From: Chitinispirillales bacterium
GTDB taxonomy: Bacteria > Fibrobacterota > Chitinivibrionia > Chitinivibrionales > Chitinispirillaceae
Assembly (NCBI GenBank): GCA_031254105.1
Contig: JAIRVB010000012.1
Span: 1-64,000, forward strand
Length of the DNA stretch: 64,000 nt
Direction: 5' to 3'
Position numbers and translations under genes: made by a program. Numbering within the stretch: position 1 is the first letter of the stretch; each line of letters starts with the position of its first letter. Shown here one piece after another: positions 46,807 through 55,451 of this stretch. The notes beneath the pieces were generated by a model. That model did not search any database. It saw only the letters and a program-made list of their open reading frames with translations, and was not told the origin of the DNA.

Positions 46807-48051
46807 ATGAAAAAAGGTAAAATGGAACTGTTTGTCGCCTTGCGCTATCTCAGAGGTAAACGCAAGATCGGGTTTGTTTCCTGGATTACATACATCAGCG
46901 CCGCCGGAGTGTGCCTTGGGACATTTGTGCTTGTCATGGCGCTCTCTATCGCCGGCGGATTTGAAAAAGAGGTGCGCGACCGCATCATAGGCACTCTTGC
47001 CCACGCGCGTGTAACGCAGTATCATAACTACCAGATTGTCGAACACGAAGCACTGCGTGAACTCATCCTCAAGCATCCGCAGGTGCTTGGCGCGTCTCCT
47101 ATTATTACAGGTAAAGGCGGTATCGAACACGACCAGGTTCAGGAAGGGGTCATGATAAACGGAGTTGACCCCAAACTTGAGGTAACTGTTACCGACATAC
47201 ACAAAGCGATTGTCAGCGGTTCTTTTGACCTTGATACAATAGAATCCAATCGCGGCCGTCAATTCCCAGGTGTTCTTATAGGTAAAGGTTTATCTGATAA
47301 GATGGGGGTACGCGAAGGAGCCGAAGTGGTGCTCTACTCCCTTGCCTCCGATGACGAGCTGAATCCGGTGCCCAAAATGGGACGCTTCACTGTAGCCGGA
47401 GTCTTTGAAACCGGTATGTACGAATACGATCTCAATTTGGTTTATATCTCCATCGCTTCCGCTCAGAACATGCTTAATCTCAATGGCGTTGAGGGTATAC
47501 AGATCAGAACTGCAGATCTGTTCAAGGCGGATAAAATTGCCGCGAGCGTTAGGGAGTCGCTTGGCGGGTATCCATACAGAACGCTTGACTGGCAGACACA
47601 GAACCGCTCCCTTTTTCAGTGGATGAAGCTTGAACGTCTTATAATCTTTATTGTCATCTCGCTTATCATGGTAGTAGCGGCTTTCAACATTATCTCATCG
47701 CTTATCATGACTATTCTTGAAAAACGCCGTGAGATCGGAATTCTCATGAGTATGGGGGCGACAAGCGGCGCTGTTATGCGTGTGTTTATGCTAAATGGAA
47801 TAGTTGTGGGATTTATCGGCTCCACAATAGGTACTGCTTTGGGCGTAACGCTTAGTTATGTGCAGCAGCGCTGGCAGTTTATTCCCATTCCCGGAGATCT
47901 GTATTTTATAAATAAACTCCCTGCGCTGGTTAGCTTTACAGATGCGCTTTTAGTGTACGCCGTTGCAAATATAATCTGCTGGGTTGCCACAATCTATCCG
48001 GCCAGAAACGCGGCGGCCCTTTTACCGGCGGAGTCTATACGCTACGACTGA
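46807..48051 (+). CDS. lolC: LolC/LolE-like lipoprotein-releasing permease
   Basis: The start at 46807 gives 414 residues; the Met at 46822 is nearly as good, while the upstream frame overlaps lysS. The opening FVALRYLRGKRKIGFVSWIT is the normal LolC/LolE start. The first membrane segment (about 25-48) leads to a periplasmic domain (about 50-265), then three FtsX-type segments at the end (about 270-410). It extracts mature lipoproteins from the inner membrane with LolD. A single LolC/E-type gene suggests a homodimeric permease (sometimes called LolF). It follows lysS by 4 bases. Confidence 0.9.
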   Translation: MKKGKMELFVALRYLRGKRKIGFVSWITYISAAGVCLGTFVLVMALSIAGGFEKEVRDRIIGTLAHARVTQYHNYQIVEHEALRELILKHPQVLGASPIITGKGGIEHDQVQEGVMINGVDPKLEVTVTDIHKAIVSGSFDLDTIESNRGRQFPGVLIGKGLSDKMGVREGAEVVLYSLASDDELNPVPKMGRFTVAGVFETGMYEYDLNLVYISIASAQNMLNLNGVEGIQIRTADLFKADKIAASVRESLGGYPYRTLDWQTQNRSLFQWMKLERLIIFIVISLIMVVAAFNIISSLIMTILEKRREIGILMSMGATSGAVMRVFMLNGIVVGFIGSTIGTALGVTLSYVQQRWQFIPIPGDLYFINKLPALVSFTDALLVYAVANIICWVATIYPARNAAALLPAESIRYD

Positions 48052-48142
48052 TCGGGCGGACTACCCTCATTTTGAGGTCTAAGATTATAAGGGCACTCTC
48101 TCGCGAGTTCTCCTGACCCTGACAAAAAAGGAACTTTTTAAT

Positions 48143-48850
48143 ATGGAACTTATGGTTGATGTAAAAGGTCTCAGCAAGCGCTTTAATGATGACTCCGGCG
48201 GTTTTTATGTGCTCAAGGATGTAGATTTTTCCGTAAACACCGGAGAAATGGTCGCGTTAGTGGGTATATCCGGGTCAGGCAAAACCACTCTTCTGCAGAT
48301 TCTCGGCGGTCTTGATAAATGCGATGAAGGAGCCGTATGCGTAGGCGGCAAAAACATTGACAAACTTAATCCTTTGGAACTTGCCGCCTTCAGAAACCGC
48401 TCTATCGGTTTTGTTTTTCAGTTCCATCATCTGCTGCCCGATTTTACAGCCGTAGAGAACGTATTTATACCAGGTTTGATTTCGGGTAAAAGTAAAAAAG
48501 AATGTTACAAACGGGCATCGGAACTTTTGGGAATATTTGATCTGTCAAAACGCCTCAACCATTATCCTACTGAACTTTCCGGCGGTGAACGGCAAAGAGT
48601 GGCTCTAGCAAGAGCGATGTTTAATGAGCCTGCGCTTGTCCTTGCAGATGAACCGACCGGCAATCTTGACCGCGCAAACGGTGAGCTGCTTCTTGAACTC
48701 ATCGAAAAAGCTAACAAAGAGCTCAACCAGACTTTTTTGATAGCCACTCATAACAGCCGCCTCAGTCTTGCGCTAAATCGTGTGTTGTATTTGAGCGATG
48801 GCAAAATTGCGAGCAATGATAAGGCGGAGACTGTCGCTGATGAGTGGTGA
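48143..48850 (+). CDS. lolD: LolD-like ABC ATPase for lipoprotein release
   Basis: A 235-residue ATPase with Walker A GISGSGKTTLLQILGG (about 46), signature LSGGERQRVALARAM and Walker B LVLADEPTGNLD. It lies 91 bases after the permease gene, in the same direction. A small CCTCA/TGAGG hairpin lies in that gap, but the genes are probably still cotranscribed. It powers transfer of lipoproteins to the outer membrane, needed for the lipoproteins encoded elsewhere in this window. Convergent with xseA, 40 bases apart. Confidence 0.93.
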   Translation: MELMVDVKGLSKRFNDDSGGFYVLKDVDFSVNTGEMVALVGISGSGKTTLLQILGGLDKCDEGAVCVGGKNIDKLNPLELAAFRNRSIGFVFQFHHLLPDFTAVENVFIPGLISGKSKKECYKRASELLGIFDLSKRLNHYPTELSGGERQRVALARAMFNEPALVLADEPTGNLDRANGELLLELIEKANKELNQTFLIATHNSRLSLALNRVLYLSDGKIASNDKAETVADEW

Positions 48851-48890
48851 TCTGCGTTTTTGAGGTTTGGAGGCATTTCTATAATGACAC

Positions 48891-50114
48891 CTATGCAGTT
48901 ATTGGAAACTCAATTTTCGCCTCTGCCGACCCATCGCTAAACCGTATTTTAACATTATCACCAGCTTTTAACGCTTTCGCGCTCTTTACTGCCGACCCTT
49001 TTGAATCCTGCACAACGCTGTATCCCCTGTTAAGCACCGCAAGAGGACTTAACGCATTGAGCCGTGCGGCGGCTGCTTGCAGTTTTTTGCTGTTATCAGA
49101 CATAACCGTTTTCATATTTTTGCTGTAGCGGCGCTCAATATCATCATAACTTTGAACAGCGTCCTGTAAAAGCCATATTGGTTTCAATAACGCTTTTGAT
49201 GATTTAATCCGGTCAAAATTTTCGCATACGTCTGTAAAATAATCATTGAATCTGTTTATAAGCTGCCTCGCGCAAGCCTGAAAAAAACGATCGCTTTCTT
49301 TGCAGTCGGGAACAGCCATCTGTGCGGCTGCCGAAGGTGTGGCAGCTCTAACATCCGCTACAAAATCAGCTATCGTATAGTCTATCTCATGTCCTACAGC
49401 GGATATAACCGGGATTTGCGAATCGTATACCGCTCTCGCTACAACTTCTTCATTAAATGCCCATAAATCTTCAATGGAACCCCCGCCCCTGCCCACAATC
49501 ATCAGATCAACCTGCCCAAAACAGTTCATCTCACGTATCGCTTTTGCGATTTGCGGAGCCGCTTTTTCCCCCTGTACCGCGGTATCCATTATTATAATAT
49601 CGGTTTGCGGGGCGCGTGTCGCAACCACCCGCACTATGTCCCACAAAGCGGCTCCGTTTTTACTTGTAATAACACCGAGTGTACCGACAGAGCGGGGGAG
49701 AGGTCTTTTATGCGCCGCGTCAAAAAGTCCTTCTTTAAGTAGTTTCTCTTTGAGTTTTTCAAACGCAAGATGAAGCGCTCCCACTCCTGCAGGCATCATC
49801 CGGTGAACATCAAGTTGGTAATATCCGCCTTTCTGATAGACTCTCACCGAGCCAATAATCAAAACCGCCATATTATCCTTAACATCAAAATTAAGCTGCG
49901 AAACGGCCGATTTCCACATGACGCCGGGTATAGTACTCTGCTCATCTTTAAGCTTAAAATAGCAGTGTCCGCTCGGGTAGGATTTAAAGCCGCTGATCTC
50001 ACCCTCAACCCATACAAGAGTATTACATTCATCGAGAATCTGAGCAATGCCTGCGTTGATCTCGCTTACGGTGTAGGGGAATTCGGATTGTTGTGGAGTA
50101 TGAAAATTAAACAT
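48891..50114 (-). CDS. xseA: exodeoxyribonuclease VII large subunit
   Basis: A 407-residue protein. The N-terminal OB-fold domain (about 10-105; LVWVEGEISGFKSYPSGHCYF) is followed by the conserved nuclease core (about 120-330). This core includes RGGGSIEDLWAFNEE, then AVGHEIDYTIADFVADVRAATPSAAAQ (in outline). With the small subunit XseB, not in this window, it degrades single-stranded DNA. It is the last gene after rny and ymdB on the minus strand, 90 bases after ymdB. Length is slightly short but all blocks are present. Confidence 0.95.
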   Translation of the reverse strand: MFNFHTPQQSEFPYTVSEINAGIAQILDECNTLVWVEGEISGFKSYPSGHCYFKLKDEQSTIPGVMWKSAVSQLNFDVKDNMAVLIIGSVRVYQKGGYYQLDVHRMMPAGVGALHLAFEKLKEKLLKEGLFDAAHKRPLPRSVGTLGVITSKNGAALWDIVRVVATRAPQTDIIIMDTAVQGEKAAPQIAKAIREMNCFGQVDLMIVGRGGGSIEDLWAFNEEVVARAVYDSQIPVISAVGHEIDYTIADFVADVRAATPSAAAQMAVPDCKESDRFFQACARQLINRFNDYFTDVCENFDRIKSSKALLKPIWLLQDAVQSYDDIERRYSKNMKTVMSDNSKKLQAAAARLNALSPLAVLNRGYSVVQDSKGSAVKSAKALKAGDNVKIRFSDGSAEAKIEFPITA

Positions 50115-50187
50115 ATTTATTGTACAATCAACCTTATGCGCCCATCAAAAACAATTCATTATTTGTACATGTACAGGCGTACCCGCG

Positions 50188-50200
50188 AGGGGCTGCCCCT
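50188..50200. repeat. short GC-rich palindrome between ymdB and xseA
   Basis: AGGGGC-T-GCCCCT is perfectly symmetric and flanked by GCG on both sides. A separate 12-base palindrome TGTACATGTACA lies at 50164-50175. Both are in the 90-base gap between ymdB and xseA. Confidence 0.4.
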
Positions 50201-50204
50201 GCGT

Positions 50205-51002
50205 TTAATCAATCAATATTATCCGCTCAAAAATTCGTTGAATTGATACTGTTTTTCCCGTCCGGTCATTCACCTCTATCACCACGCCGTTTATTACCGG
50301 CTGATCCTCGCTTGGTTCAAAGCGTACATAACTTTGCAGCAGATACTTTTTTATCACCCCTTCAGGTTTCATACCGATTATGGAGTGTTCAAGCGGGCCC
50401 GTCATACCAGCGTCTGTGATGAAGGCCGTACCATTTGGCAGAATACGTTCATCTGCGGTTTGTACATGGGTGTGGGTGCCTATTACGGCGCTTACGCTTC
50501 CATCTACATACCAGGCGAATGCGGTTTTTTCGCTTGACGCTTCGGCATGAAAATCAACTAAAATAATTGAAGTTTTTTCCCTTAGCTGATTAATAGCCTC
50601 TGTCCCCATACGAAAAGGGCAGTCAAGGGATTCGTGCATGAAAGTGCGTCCCATGAGATTTACAATACCTATAGCGCGTCCATCATCAAGAGTAAATAAA
50701 GTGAAACCGTGTCCGGGATTGCCCGGTGGAAAGTTAAGGGGTCTTAATGACGCAGGTTCATCCATAAACGAAAAATCATTATCAGCTACGCTAAAAGAGT
50801 GATTCCCGCCTGTCACCACATTTACACCGTATTTGCGTAGTTTACGGAATAGATTTTTAGTGAGTCCGCGTCCGCCTGCCGCGTTTTCTCCGTTAGCAAC
50901 GCAGACGTCAGCTCTATGTTCTTCGATTAGAGAGGGTAATCTTTGCGCGAGAGCTCTTTTACCGGAATTTCCGAAGATGTCGCCTATGAATAATATTCTC
51001 AT
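50205..51002 (-). CDS. ymdB: YmdB-family metallophosphoesterase
   Basis: A 265-residue calcineurin-like enzyme of the YmdB/TIGR00282 family, with 2',3'-cyclic nucleotide phosphodiesterase activity in Bacillus. Metal-site motifs are visible: ILFIGDIFGNSGKRAL at the start, VANGENAAGGRGLT (about 36), VTGGNHSF (about 64), VDFHAEASSEK (about 150) and GTHTHVQTAD (about 175). It lies downstream of rny in the same direction, an arrangement common in bacteria. The 328-base gap from rny contains repeat copy B and a hairpin. Confidence 0.93.
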   Translation of the reverse strand: MRILFIGDIFGNSGKRALAQRLPSLIEEHRADVCVANGENAAGGRGLTKNLFRKLRKYGVNVVTGGNHSFSVADNDFSFMDEPASLRPLNFPPGNPGHGFTLFTLDDGRAIGIVNLMGRTFMHESLDCPFRMGTEAINQLREKTSIILVDFHAEASSEKTAFAWYVDGSVSAVIGTHTHVQTADERILPNGTAFITDAGMTGPLEHSIIGMKPEGVIKKYLLQSYVRFEPSEDQPVINGVVIEVNDRTGKTVSIQRIFERIILID

Positions 51003-51129
51003 AATATCAATCCATTATTTGCGGGTATGAGGGAGGGAGGAAGAGAGCGGCCATGCGGGACTGTCCGTACATGGATTGTCAAAAGGCAGGGAGCGCGCGA
51101 TGCTTGTATATAATATATGCGCGTGAGTG

Positions 51130-51154
51130 TACGGGCGGCAGGGTGCCGCCCGTA
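51130..51154. repeat. GC-rich perfect hairpin next to repeat copy B (REP-like)
   Basis: TACGGGCGGCA and TGCCGCCCGTA pair over 11 bases with a GGG loop. It lies between ymdB and repeat copy B. A hairpin with the same GGGCGGC core is at 13108. Confidence 0.55.
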
Positions 51155-51183
51155 TATCGGATTCATCGTTTTTTTGTCCTTCC

Positions 51184-51307
51184 TTAGCCCCCTGGGGGGT
51201 TGCGGGGTGTCCGCCCACCGGGGGCAGCGGAGAACAATTGTAAATATGGCGTCTTTTTGTCATATTTACAATTGGCCGGAGCTGAGGGGAGACTTCTCCC
51301 TTTATAT
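51184..51307 (+). repeat. variable-stem hairpin repeat, copy B (short form)
   Basis: Second copy of the element. It begins TTAGCCCCCTGG and has GGGTGTCCGCCC, then GGGGGCAGCGGAGAA. A 14-base perfect stem follows (51235-51248 with 51261-51274), its loop containing CGTCTTTTTG, then GCCGGAGCTGAGGGGAGACT and a TATAT end. It lacks about 25 bases of GC-rich sequence found in A and C. It lies between rny and ymdB, antisense to both when read on this strand. Confidence 0.85.
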
Positions 51308-51330
51308 TAAGCTTTTGACTTTGATTTTTT

Positions 51331-52905
51331 TTACTTCGCAAACTCAGTAAACCTGCTCTCCCGAATAATAGTCACTTTAATCTGCCCAGGATACTCCATC
51401 TCATCCTGAATCTTCTGTGAGATCTGGCCCGCAAGCTCTTGAGCCTGGGCATCGTTGATCTGCTCCGGTTCAACCATAACCCTTATCTCGCGTCCTGCCT
51501 GTATGACGTAGGCTTTCTGAACACCTCTAAAAGAATCTGCGATGTCTTCAAGATTTGTCAACCGGTTGACATAGTTTGTCAAAGTCTCGCGTCTTACGCC
51601 CGGGCGGGTGCTTGATATGGTATCAGCGGCCTGTATAAGGATCGGATACATGGAGATTGGCGCTACATCTTCGTGGTGAGCCGCGATTGCGTTTATAATA
51701 ATCTCGTTTTCGCCGTTTTTGGATGCTAATTCCGCCCCAAGTTCCGAGTGTGTACCTTCAGTTTCGCGGTCTATAGATTTTCCAATATCATGAAGCAGTC
51801 CGGCGCGGATCGCTGTTTTGGGGTCAAGACCGAGTTCCGTTGCCATAAGGCCTGCCAGAATGGCAACTTCCTTACTGTGCTGCAACACGTTCTGACCGTA
51901 TGAGGTGCGGTATTTTAGCCTTCCCAGAAGTTCGGCAATTTTTGGTTTTATTCCGTGTACGTCAAGCTCAAAGATCGCCTCTTCGGCAGCTTCCTTCATC
52001 TGCTTTTCGAGGTCTTTTTCGCTCTTTTTTATAAGTTCCTCAATGCGTCCCGGATGAATTCTGCCATCTGTAATAAGCTTTTCAAGCGCTAACTTCGCTA
52101 TTTCGCGGCGGATCGGATCAAAACCTGAAAGGATGACAGCCTCAGGTGTATCATCGACAATTACATCTATGCCGGTCGCTTCTTCAAAAGAGCGGATATT
52201 TCTTCCTTCACGGCCTATGATCCTGCCTTTCATCTCATCATTTGGCAGATGAACTACAGATACGGTTGACTCGACTGTAGTATCAGCCGCGCATCGCTGG
52301 ATTGACTGAATGATAATTTCTTTAGCCTCTTTTTCGGCCTCAGCCTTTGCCTGATCTTTTATCTCTTTTATCATCTGCGCGCATTCGTAGCGTACCTGTC
52401 CCTCAAGATTTTCGAGGAGAAGTTTTTTGGCTTCCTCCTGAGTCATATGGGAGATTCTTTCCAGTTTATCATTCTCAAGAGCGATAAGCCGTGTGAGTTC
52501 ATTGTCTTTGGTACGAAGTGTTTTTTCTTTAGAGTTGAGAAAACTCTCGCGGGCGTTAAACTCCGTTTCGCGCTTATTGACGAGTTCCTGCATTCTATTG
52601 AGTTCAGCTTCAGATTCTTTAATGCGCTGCTGTTCCTGGCGGATCTGTTCGCGGGTTTTGCCCGCTTCGCGTTCAAATTCCGTTTTTGCCTTAAACCACT
52701 CATCCTTTGCTTCAAGAATAGCGGTTTTTTTCTGGATTTCAGCCTCGTTTTTAGCTTCTTTTAGTATCCGGTCAGCCTCTTTTTGCAGTTGTGCTTCCTG
52801 CGAGCGTTTAAAATTGCGGTCTACAATTGAACGCCAGAAAAAACCGCCTGTACCACCAAGCGCCAGCGCTGTTGCTATTGTTATTATGATATATGAAAGA
52901 TCCAT
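51331..52905 (-). CDS. rny: ribonuclease Y
   Basis: A 524-residue membrane-bound endoribonuclease that starts mRNA decay. The N-terminal membrane segment (about 4-24) is followed by a long coiled coil (about 28-200). A KH domain (about 215-285; [20 protein letters not shown]) and an HD domain (about 335-430; [12 protein letters not shown] holds the metal-binding HD) follow. The ATG is preceded by AGGAGGGG. It follows zapA on the minus strand at a distance of 280 bases. Length and domain order are normal. Confidence 0.96.
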   Translation of the reverse strand: MDLSYIIITIATALALGGTGGFFWRSIVDRNFKRSQEAQLQKEADRILKEAKNEAEIQKKTAILEAKDEWFKAKTEFEREAGKTREQIRQEQQRIKESEAELNRMQELVNKRETEFNARESFLNSKEKTLRTKDNELTRLIALENDKLERISHMTQEEAKKLLLENLEGQVRYECAQMIKEIKDQAKAEAEKEAKEIIIQSIQRCAADTTVESTVSVVHLPNDEMKGRIIGREGRNIRSFEEATGIDVIVDDTPEAVILSGFDPIRREIAKLALEKLITDGRIHPGRIEELIKKSEKDLEKQMKEAAEEAIFELDVHGIKPKIAELLGRLKYRTSYGQNVLQHSKEVAILAGLMATELGLDPKTAIRAGLLHDIGKSIDRETEGTHSELGAELASKNGENEIIINAIAAHHEDVAPISMYPILIQAADTISSTRPGVRRETLTNYVNRLTNLEDIADSFRGVQKAYVIQAGREIRVMVEPEQINDAQAQELAGQISQKIQDEMEYPGQIKVTIIRESRFTEFAK

Positions 52906-53185
52906 TAAACCCCTCCTGAAGGTTTGGTTAGGTCGTACATTAATATATAAAGATCAGACTTTTTTTGTAGATTATGTAAGTAAACCCTGCAATCAACCCG
53001 AAATTTCCATTTACAGAAAAAATAACTACTAAAACTGTTACGCTGAAGCAGAGAGCTTATAAATGAGGAATTTTTAAATCATGGACTTGTTAGACCAAGG
53101 CTTGTTGAGACAAGACATGCCCTGCCTGTACATAATTTTGGAGAGAGGGTATATTGCATGAAGTAAAAGAAAATTAAGAAAGGTG

Positions 53186-53476
53186 TCAGCAAAATGTCTC
53201 AATTTTGTTATTAAGAGATTTGATTTTATCCTGACATTGCTGTACTTTCTTTAATTCCTCCTCATATTTCGCTTTGGTTTCAAACAGTTCTCCCGCAATG
53301 TTAAGTGCGGAGAGAACCGCTATTTTCATGTTATCCCTTGATGCGGTCATCTCCTGAATCTCCGCTATTTTGGAATTTACATATTGAGCGACCAGTCTGG
53401 TCGTTTCGGTATCCGCATCGCCTTTGATGGAATACTCTGTTCCAAAGATCATTACCCGAATACTCTCCGAGCCCAT
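53186..53476 (-). CDS. zapA: cell division protein ZapA
   Basis: A 96-residue protein with the ZapA layout: an N-terminal head (SIRVMIFGTEYSIKG, then a TTRLVAQYVNSKIAEI helix) and a C-terminal coiled coil (about 60-96). ZapA bundles FtsZ filaments at the division site. It lies 47 bases after a small coiled-coil gene, and rny follows. The 280 bases to rny hold no gene. A 6S RNA is common beside zapA in proteobacteria, but I could not make out its fold here. Confidence 0.85.
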   Translation of the reverse strand: MGSESIRVMIFGTEYSIKGDADTETTRLVAQYVNSKIAEIQEMTASRDNMKIAVLSALNIAGELFETKAKYEEELKKVQQCQDKIKSLNNKIETFC

Positions 53477-53523
53477 TAAGCTCCCTTCCCGCTGCCTATC
53501 CCAGACAGTTATACCGCGTGCTG

Positions 53524-53814
53524 CTACCGTGCAGCTTCAAGCTTTGCCAGTATCCCCTGTATTCGTTCTGACGCGGCATTAATTTTTTCCCGCTGCCCAT
53601 CGGAGTCTGTTTTAAGCGAGTTTAATTGATCTTTGAGATTCTTGTTTTCGCTTTCAAGCTCTTCTATACGGGCGCTTAAATCCTTCAACTGCTCATTTGA
53701 CTGCTCTTTTGTTTGCTTGAGAATAATATTTTCATCTTTTGCCTCCTCAAGCGACAAGAGAAGAGTCTCTACTTTATTTTCCAACTCCGTGAGAAATTCA
53801 ACAGGCAAATTCAA
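53524..53814 (-). CDS. coiled-coil protein, ZapB-like
   Basis: A 96-residue protein that is almost entirely heptad coiled coil (LENKVETLLLSLEEAKDEN, LSARIEELESENKNLKDQL), with no signal peptide. Size, composition and its place just before zapA suggest a ZapB-like partner that links ZapA to the division apparatus. Coiled coils diverge quickly and match one another by chance, so the name rests mainly on context. Confidence 0.7.
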   Translation of the reverse strand: MNLPVEFLTELENKVETLLLSLEEAKDENIILKQTKEQSNEQLKDLSARIEELESENKNLKDQLNSLKTDSDGQREKINAASERIQGILAKLEAAR

Positions 53815-53973
53815 CTTCCTTTCCGTTAGATCTATATATTAAACAGCAACCCCAAGCTTTTTGAGAAGGGATTTCTGCGGTTTTTGTATCTGAATATATA
53901 TTTAACTTACTATACAATATACTTACTGCCGGGTATGAAAACAATTATGTTTTAAGGTGCGCGCCGGAATCCC

Positions 53974-54015
53974 AAATAAAAAGGCCTCACCGTTTCGGCG
54001 AGACCCTTTTTATTT
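53974..54015. terminator. Rho-independent terminator after tRNA-Ala (works on both strands)
   Basis: AAATAAAAAGG and CCTTTTTATTT bracket an inner stem of CTCGCC/GGTGAG type around a short GAAA-like loop. On the minus strand it directly follows the tRNA and ends in a T-run. On the plus strand the sequence is equally terminator-like. Confidence 0.85.
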
Positions 54016-54087
54016 GGAGCTGAGGGGGTTCGAACCCCTGACCCTCAGACTGCCAGCCTGATGCTCTCCCAACTGAGCTACAGCCCC
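54015..54087 (-). tRNA. tRNA-Ala (anticodon GGC)
   Basis: The cloverleaf is complete: acceptor GGGGCTG pairs with CAGCTCC (one G-T). The D arm is GCTC/GAGC, the anticodon arm is TCAGG-CTGGCAG-TCTGA, and the T arm is AGGGG-TTCGAAC-CCCT. The anticodon GGC reads the alanine codon GCC. The CCA end is not encoded. The terminator follows immediately. Confidence 0.95.
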
Positions 54088-54236
54088 TTTTGTTAGTATG
54101 GCGTACATAAAAGTACACCCATTTTTAATTTAACTATATAAATTACTAAAATGCGGCCGGCAGCGTCAAGTCTTCTTTTTTATGGGGTCCTTCGAAAATC
54201 TCCTCAATATAGCCCATACATCCTTTTGCGGAGCGG

Positions 54237-54306
54237 TCAAAATTTTTGATCTCATCCTTTTGTCAATGAGATCAAAATTTTTGATCTCATCCTTTTGTCA
54301 ATGAGA
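54237..54306. repeat. two tandem 35-bp direct repeats echoing the ORF6N gene
   Basis: Two identical 35-base units beginning TCAAAATTTTTGATC lie at 54237-54271 and 54272-54306, 10 bases beyond the ORF6N stop codon. A closely similar stretch (one substitution and an insertion) lies inside the gene at 54651-54682. The array looks like a copied and duplicated piece of the coding sequence. Confidence 0.85.
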
Positions 54307-54316
54307 TCAATCTAAG

Positions 54317-54862
54317 CTATTTTTTCCTGTGTACCTTGTGTTTGAATTTAACCACTGCAAAATTGATTTCTATATCTGTTTCCGTGCCTGAAATATTCAA
54401 ATCGTCGCCCAAGATGTCTGAGATAATCTCTCCACTTTTTTGCGTCAGAGCGTTTTGTTTCATTTTTTCAGGTTTTTTTGACAGTTCACCGATGCTGCGG
54501 GATAAGTCCCGTATTTTTGCAAAAGTTTCGACAATCGCTATTGTTGTTTGAGTTGCTTTTGGACTTTTTAGAATTGTGGCAAGCATATAAAGACCTTTTT
54601 CGGTAAAGGCTTTTGGGGTGGTATTCGAGCGTTTTAGTTTATCAAAGCGGTCAAAATTTTTGATCGCATCCATTTTTTCATTCTGATTCAATTCAATTAT
54701 GTATCCGTCAGGAAATTTTTCAGGATTATTTTTGACCGCCTGGTTGATTTCTCTTGTTTCAACCCCGTAAGCAGCGGCTACATCAATATCCATAATAACC
54801 CGTTCGTCGCGAATTGTTATAATAATATTTTCTACTTGACTGCTTTGGATAGTATTTTTCAT
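54317..54862 (-). CDS. ORF6N-domain DNA-binding protein
   Basis: The Met at 54862 is preferred over 54874 because GGAG lies 7 bases upstream of it; this gives 181 residues. The N-terminal ORF6N domain (about 10-95) is clear: VIMDIDVAAAYGVETREINQ, AVKNNPEKFPDGYIIEL, then AFTEKGLYMLATILKSPKA. These domains occur in phage antirepressors and in many chromosomal copies of mobile or unknown role. The rest is a charged helical tail. The AT-rich repeats that follow suggest a mobile history. It is flanked by tRNA-Ala, a common integration point. Confidence 0.85.
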   Translation of the reverse strand: MKNTIQSSQVENIIITIRDERVIMDIDVAAAYGVETREINQAVKNNPEKFPDGYIIELNQNEKMDAIKNFDRFDKLKRSNTTPKAFTEKGLYMLATILKSPKATQTTIAIVETFAKIRDLSRSIGELSKKPEKMKQNALTQKSGEIISDILGDDLNISGTETDIEINFAVVKFKHKVHRKK

Positions 54863-54874
54863 TAAACTCTCCAT

Positions 54875-55107
54875 GCCATGCGTTTAAATAAGTATTTGTG
54901 GAGTGAACGCCGGAAATACTGCTGAGTACTAAAGATTGAAATACTGTTTGAAACAGTGCCGGAAACGAATTGCCGCAGAATAAACAATATATATCATGGC
55001 AGTGGAATAAGAAAGTTGTTTTTTATAGACGAAACTTTCGTATATTCTGTTGATCAGTTTAATTTTTCGGTTCATTGTGTTCGGCGCGAGCAGTGGCAGA
55101 GGTGATT
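54875..55107. other. intergenic region before small ORF
   Basis: It holds no gene. It should contain the promoters for the divergent ORF6N gene and small membrane-protein gene, but I cannot assign them. Confidence 0.35.
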
Positions 55108-55239
55108 ATGCGTAAAATTATTTTCCTGCGTTTACCAAGCCCGTTTTTCATACTCTTTGCGGCAATACTGCTTATGCTATTCAAAAAAAAGAGGCAAATT
55201 GCGGTTAGTGATGATTATAATAGTTCACCTTCAGAATAA
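55108..55239 (+). CDS. small membrane protein, 43 aa
   Basis: A short ORF with GAGGTG 4 bases before the ATG. It has one hydrophobic segment (about 12-25; PFFILFAAILLMLF) followed by KKKR, so the C-terminus is predicted inside the cell. The end is polar (SDDYNSSPSE). No family is recognised. It is convergent with the DUF4954 gene, which ends 212 bases away. It could be chance, but the ribosome site and charge pattern favour a real gene. Confidence 0.45.
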   Translation: MRKIIFLRLPSPFFILFAAILLMLFKKKRQIAVSDDYNSSPSE

Positions 55240-55451
55240 TATTTGAATTAAAATGCCGGAACGCTTTCCATGTACAACGTATCGGGACAGTAGTCTATAT
55301 CTTTTAGCCGCAACACCGAGCCGTGATTCATCTTTACCATCTCAAAGAACGGTTTTTTTGCAGCAGCTTGAACACAGGTATTTTGAAAAGCGGTTTCGCA
55401 TCAAAAATACACTGTTTTTAAGGAATCCGTCAAGGTTGCAACGAAAATGTT

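Noticed and set aside
51015-51341. 108-residue ORF in the rny-ymdB gap
   Set aside because: It reads through repeat copy B and the adjacent hairpin; composition explains the open frame.
52906-53185. 6S RNA beside zapA
   Set aside because: Position would fit, but I could not see the long paired rod with a central bubble.
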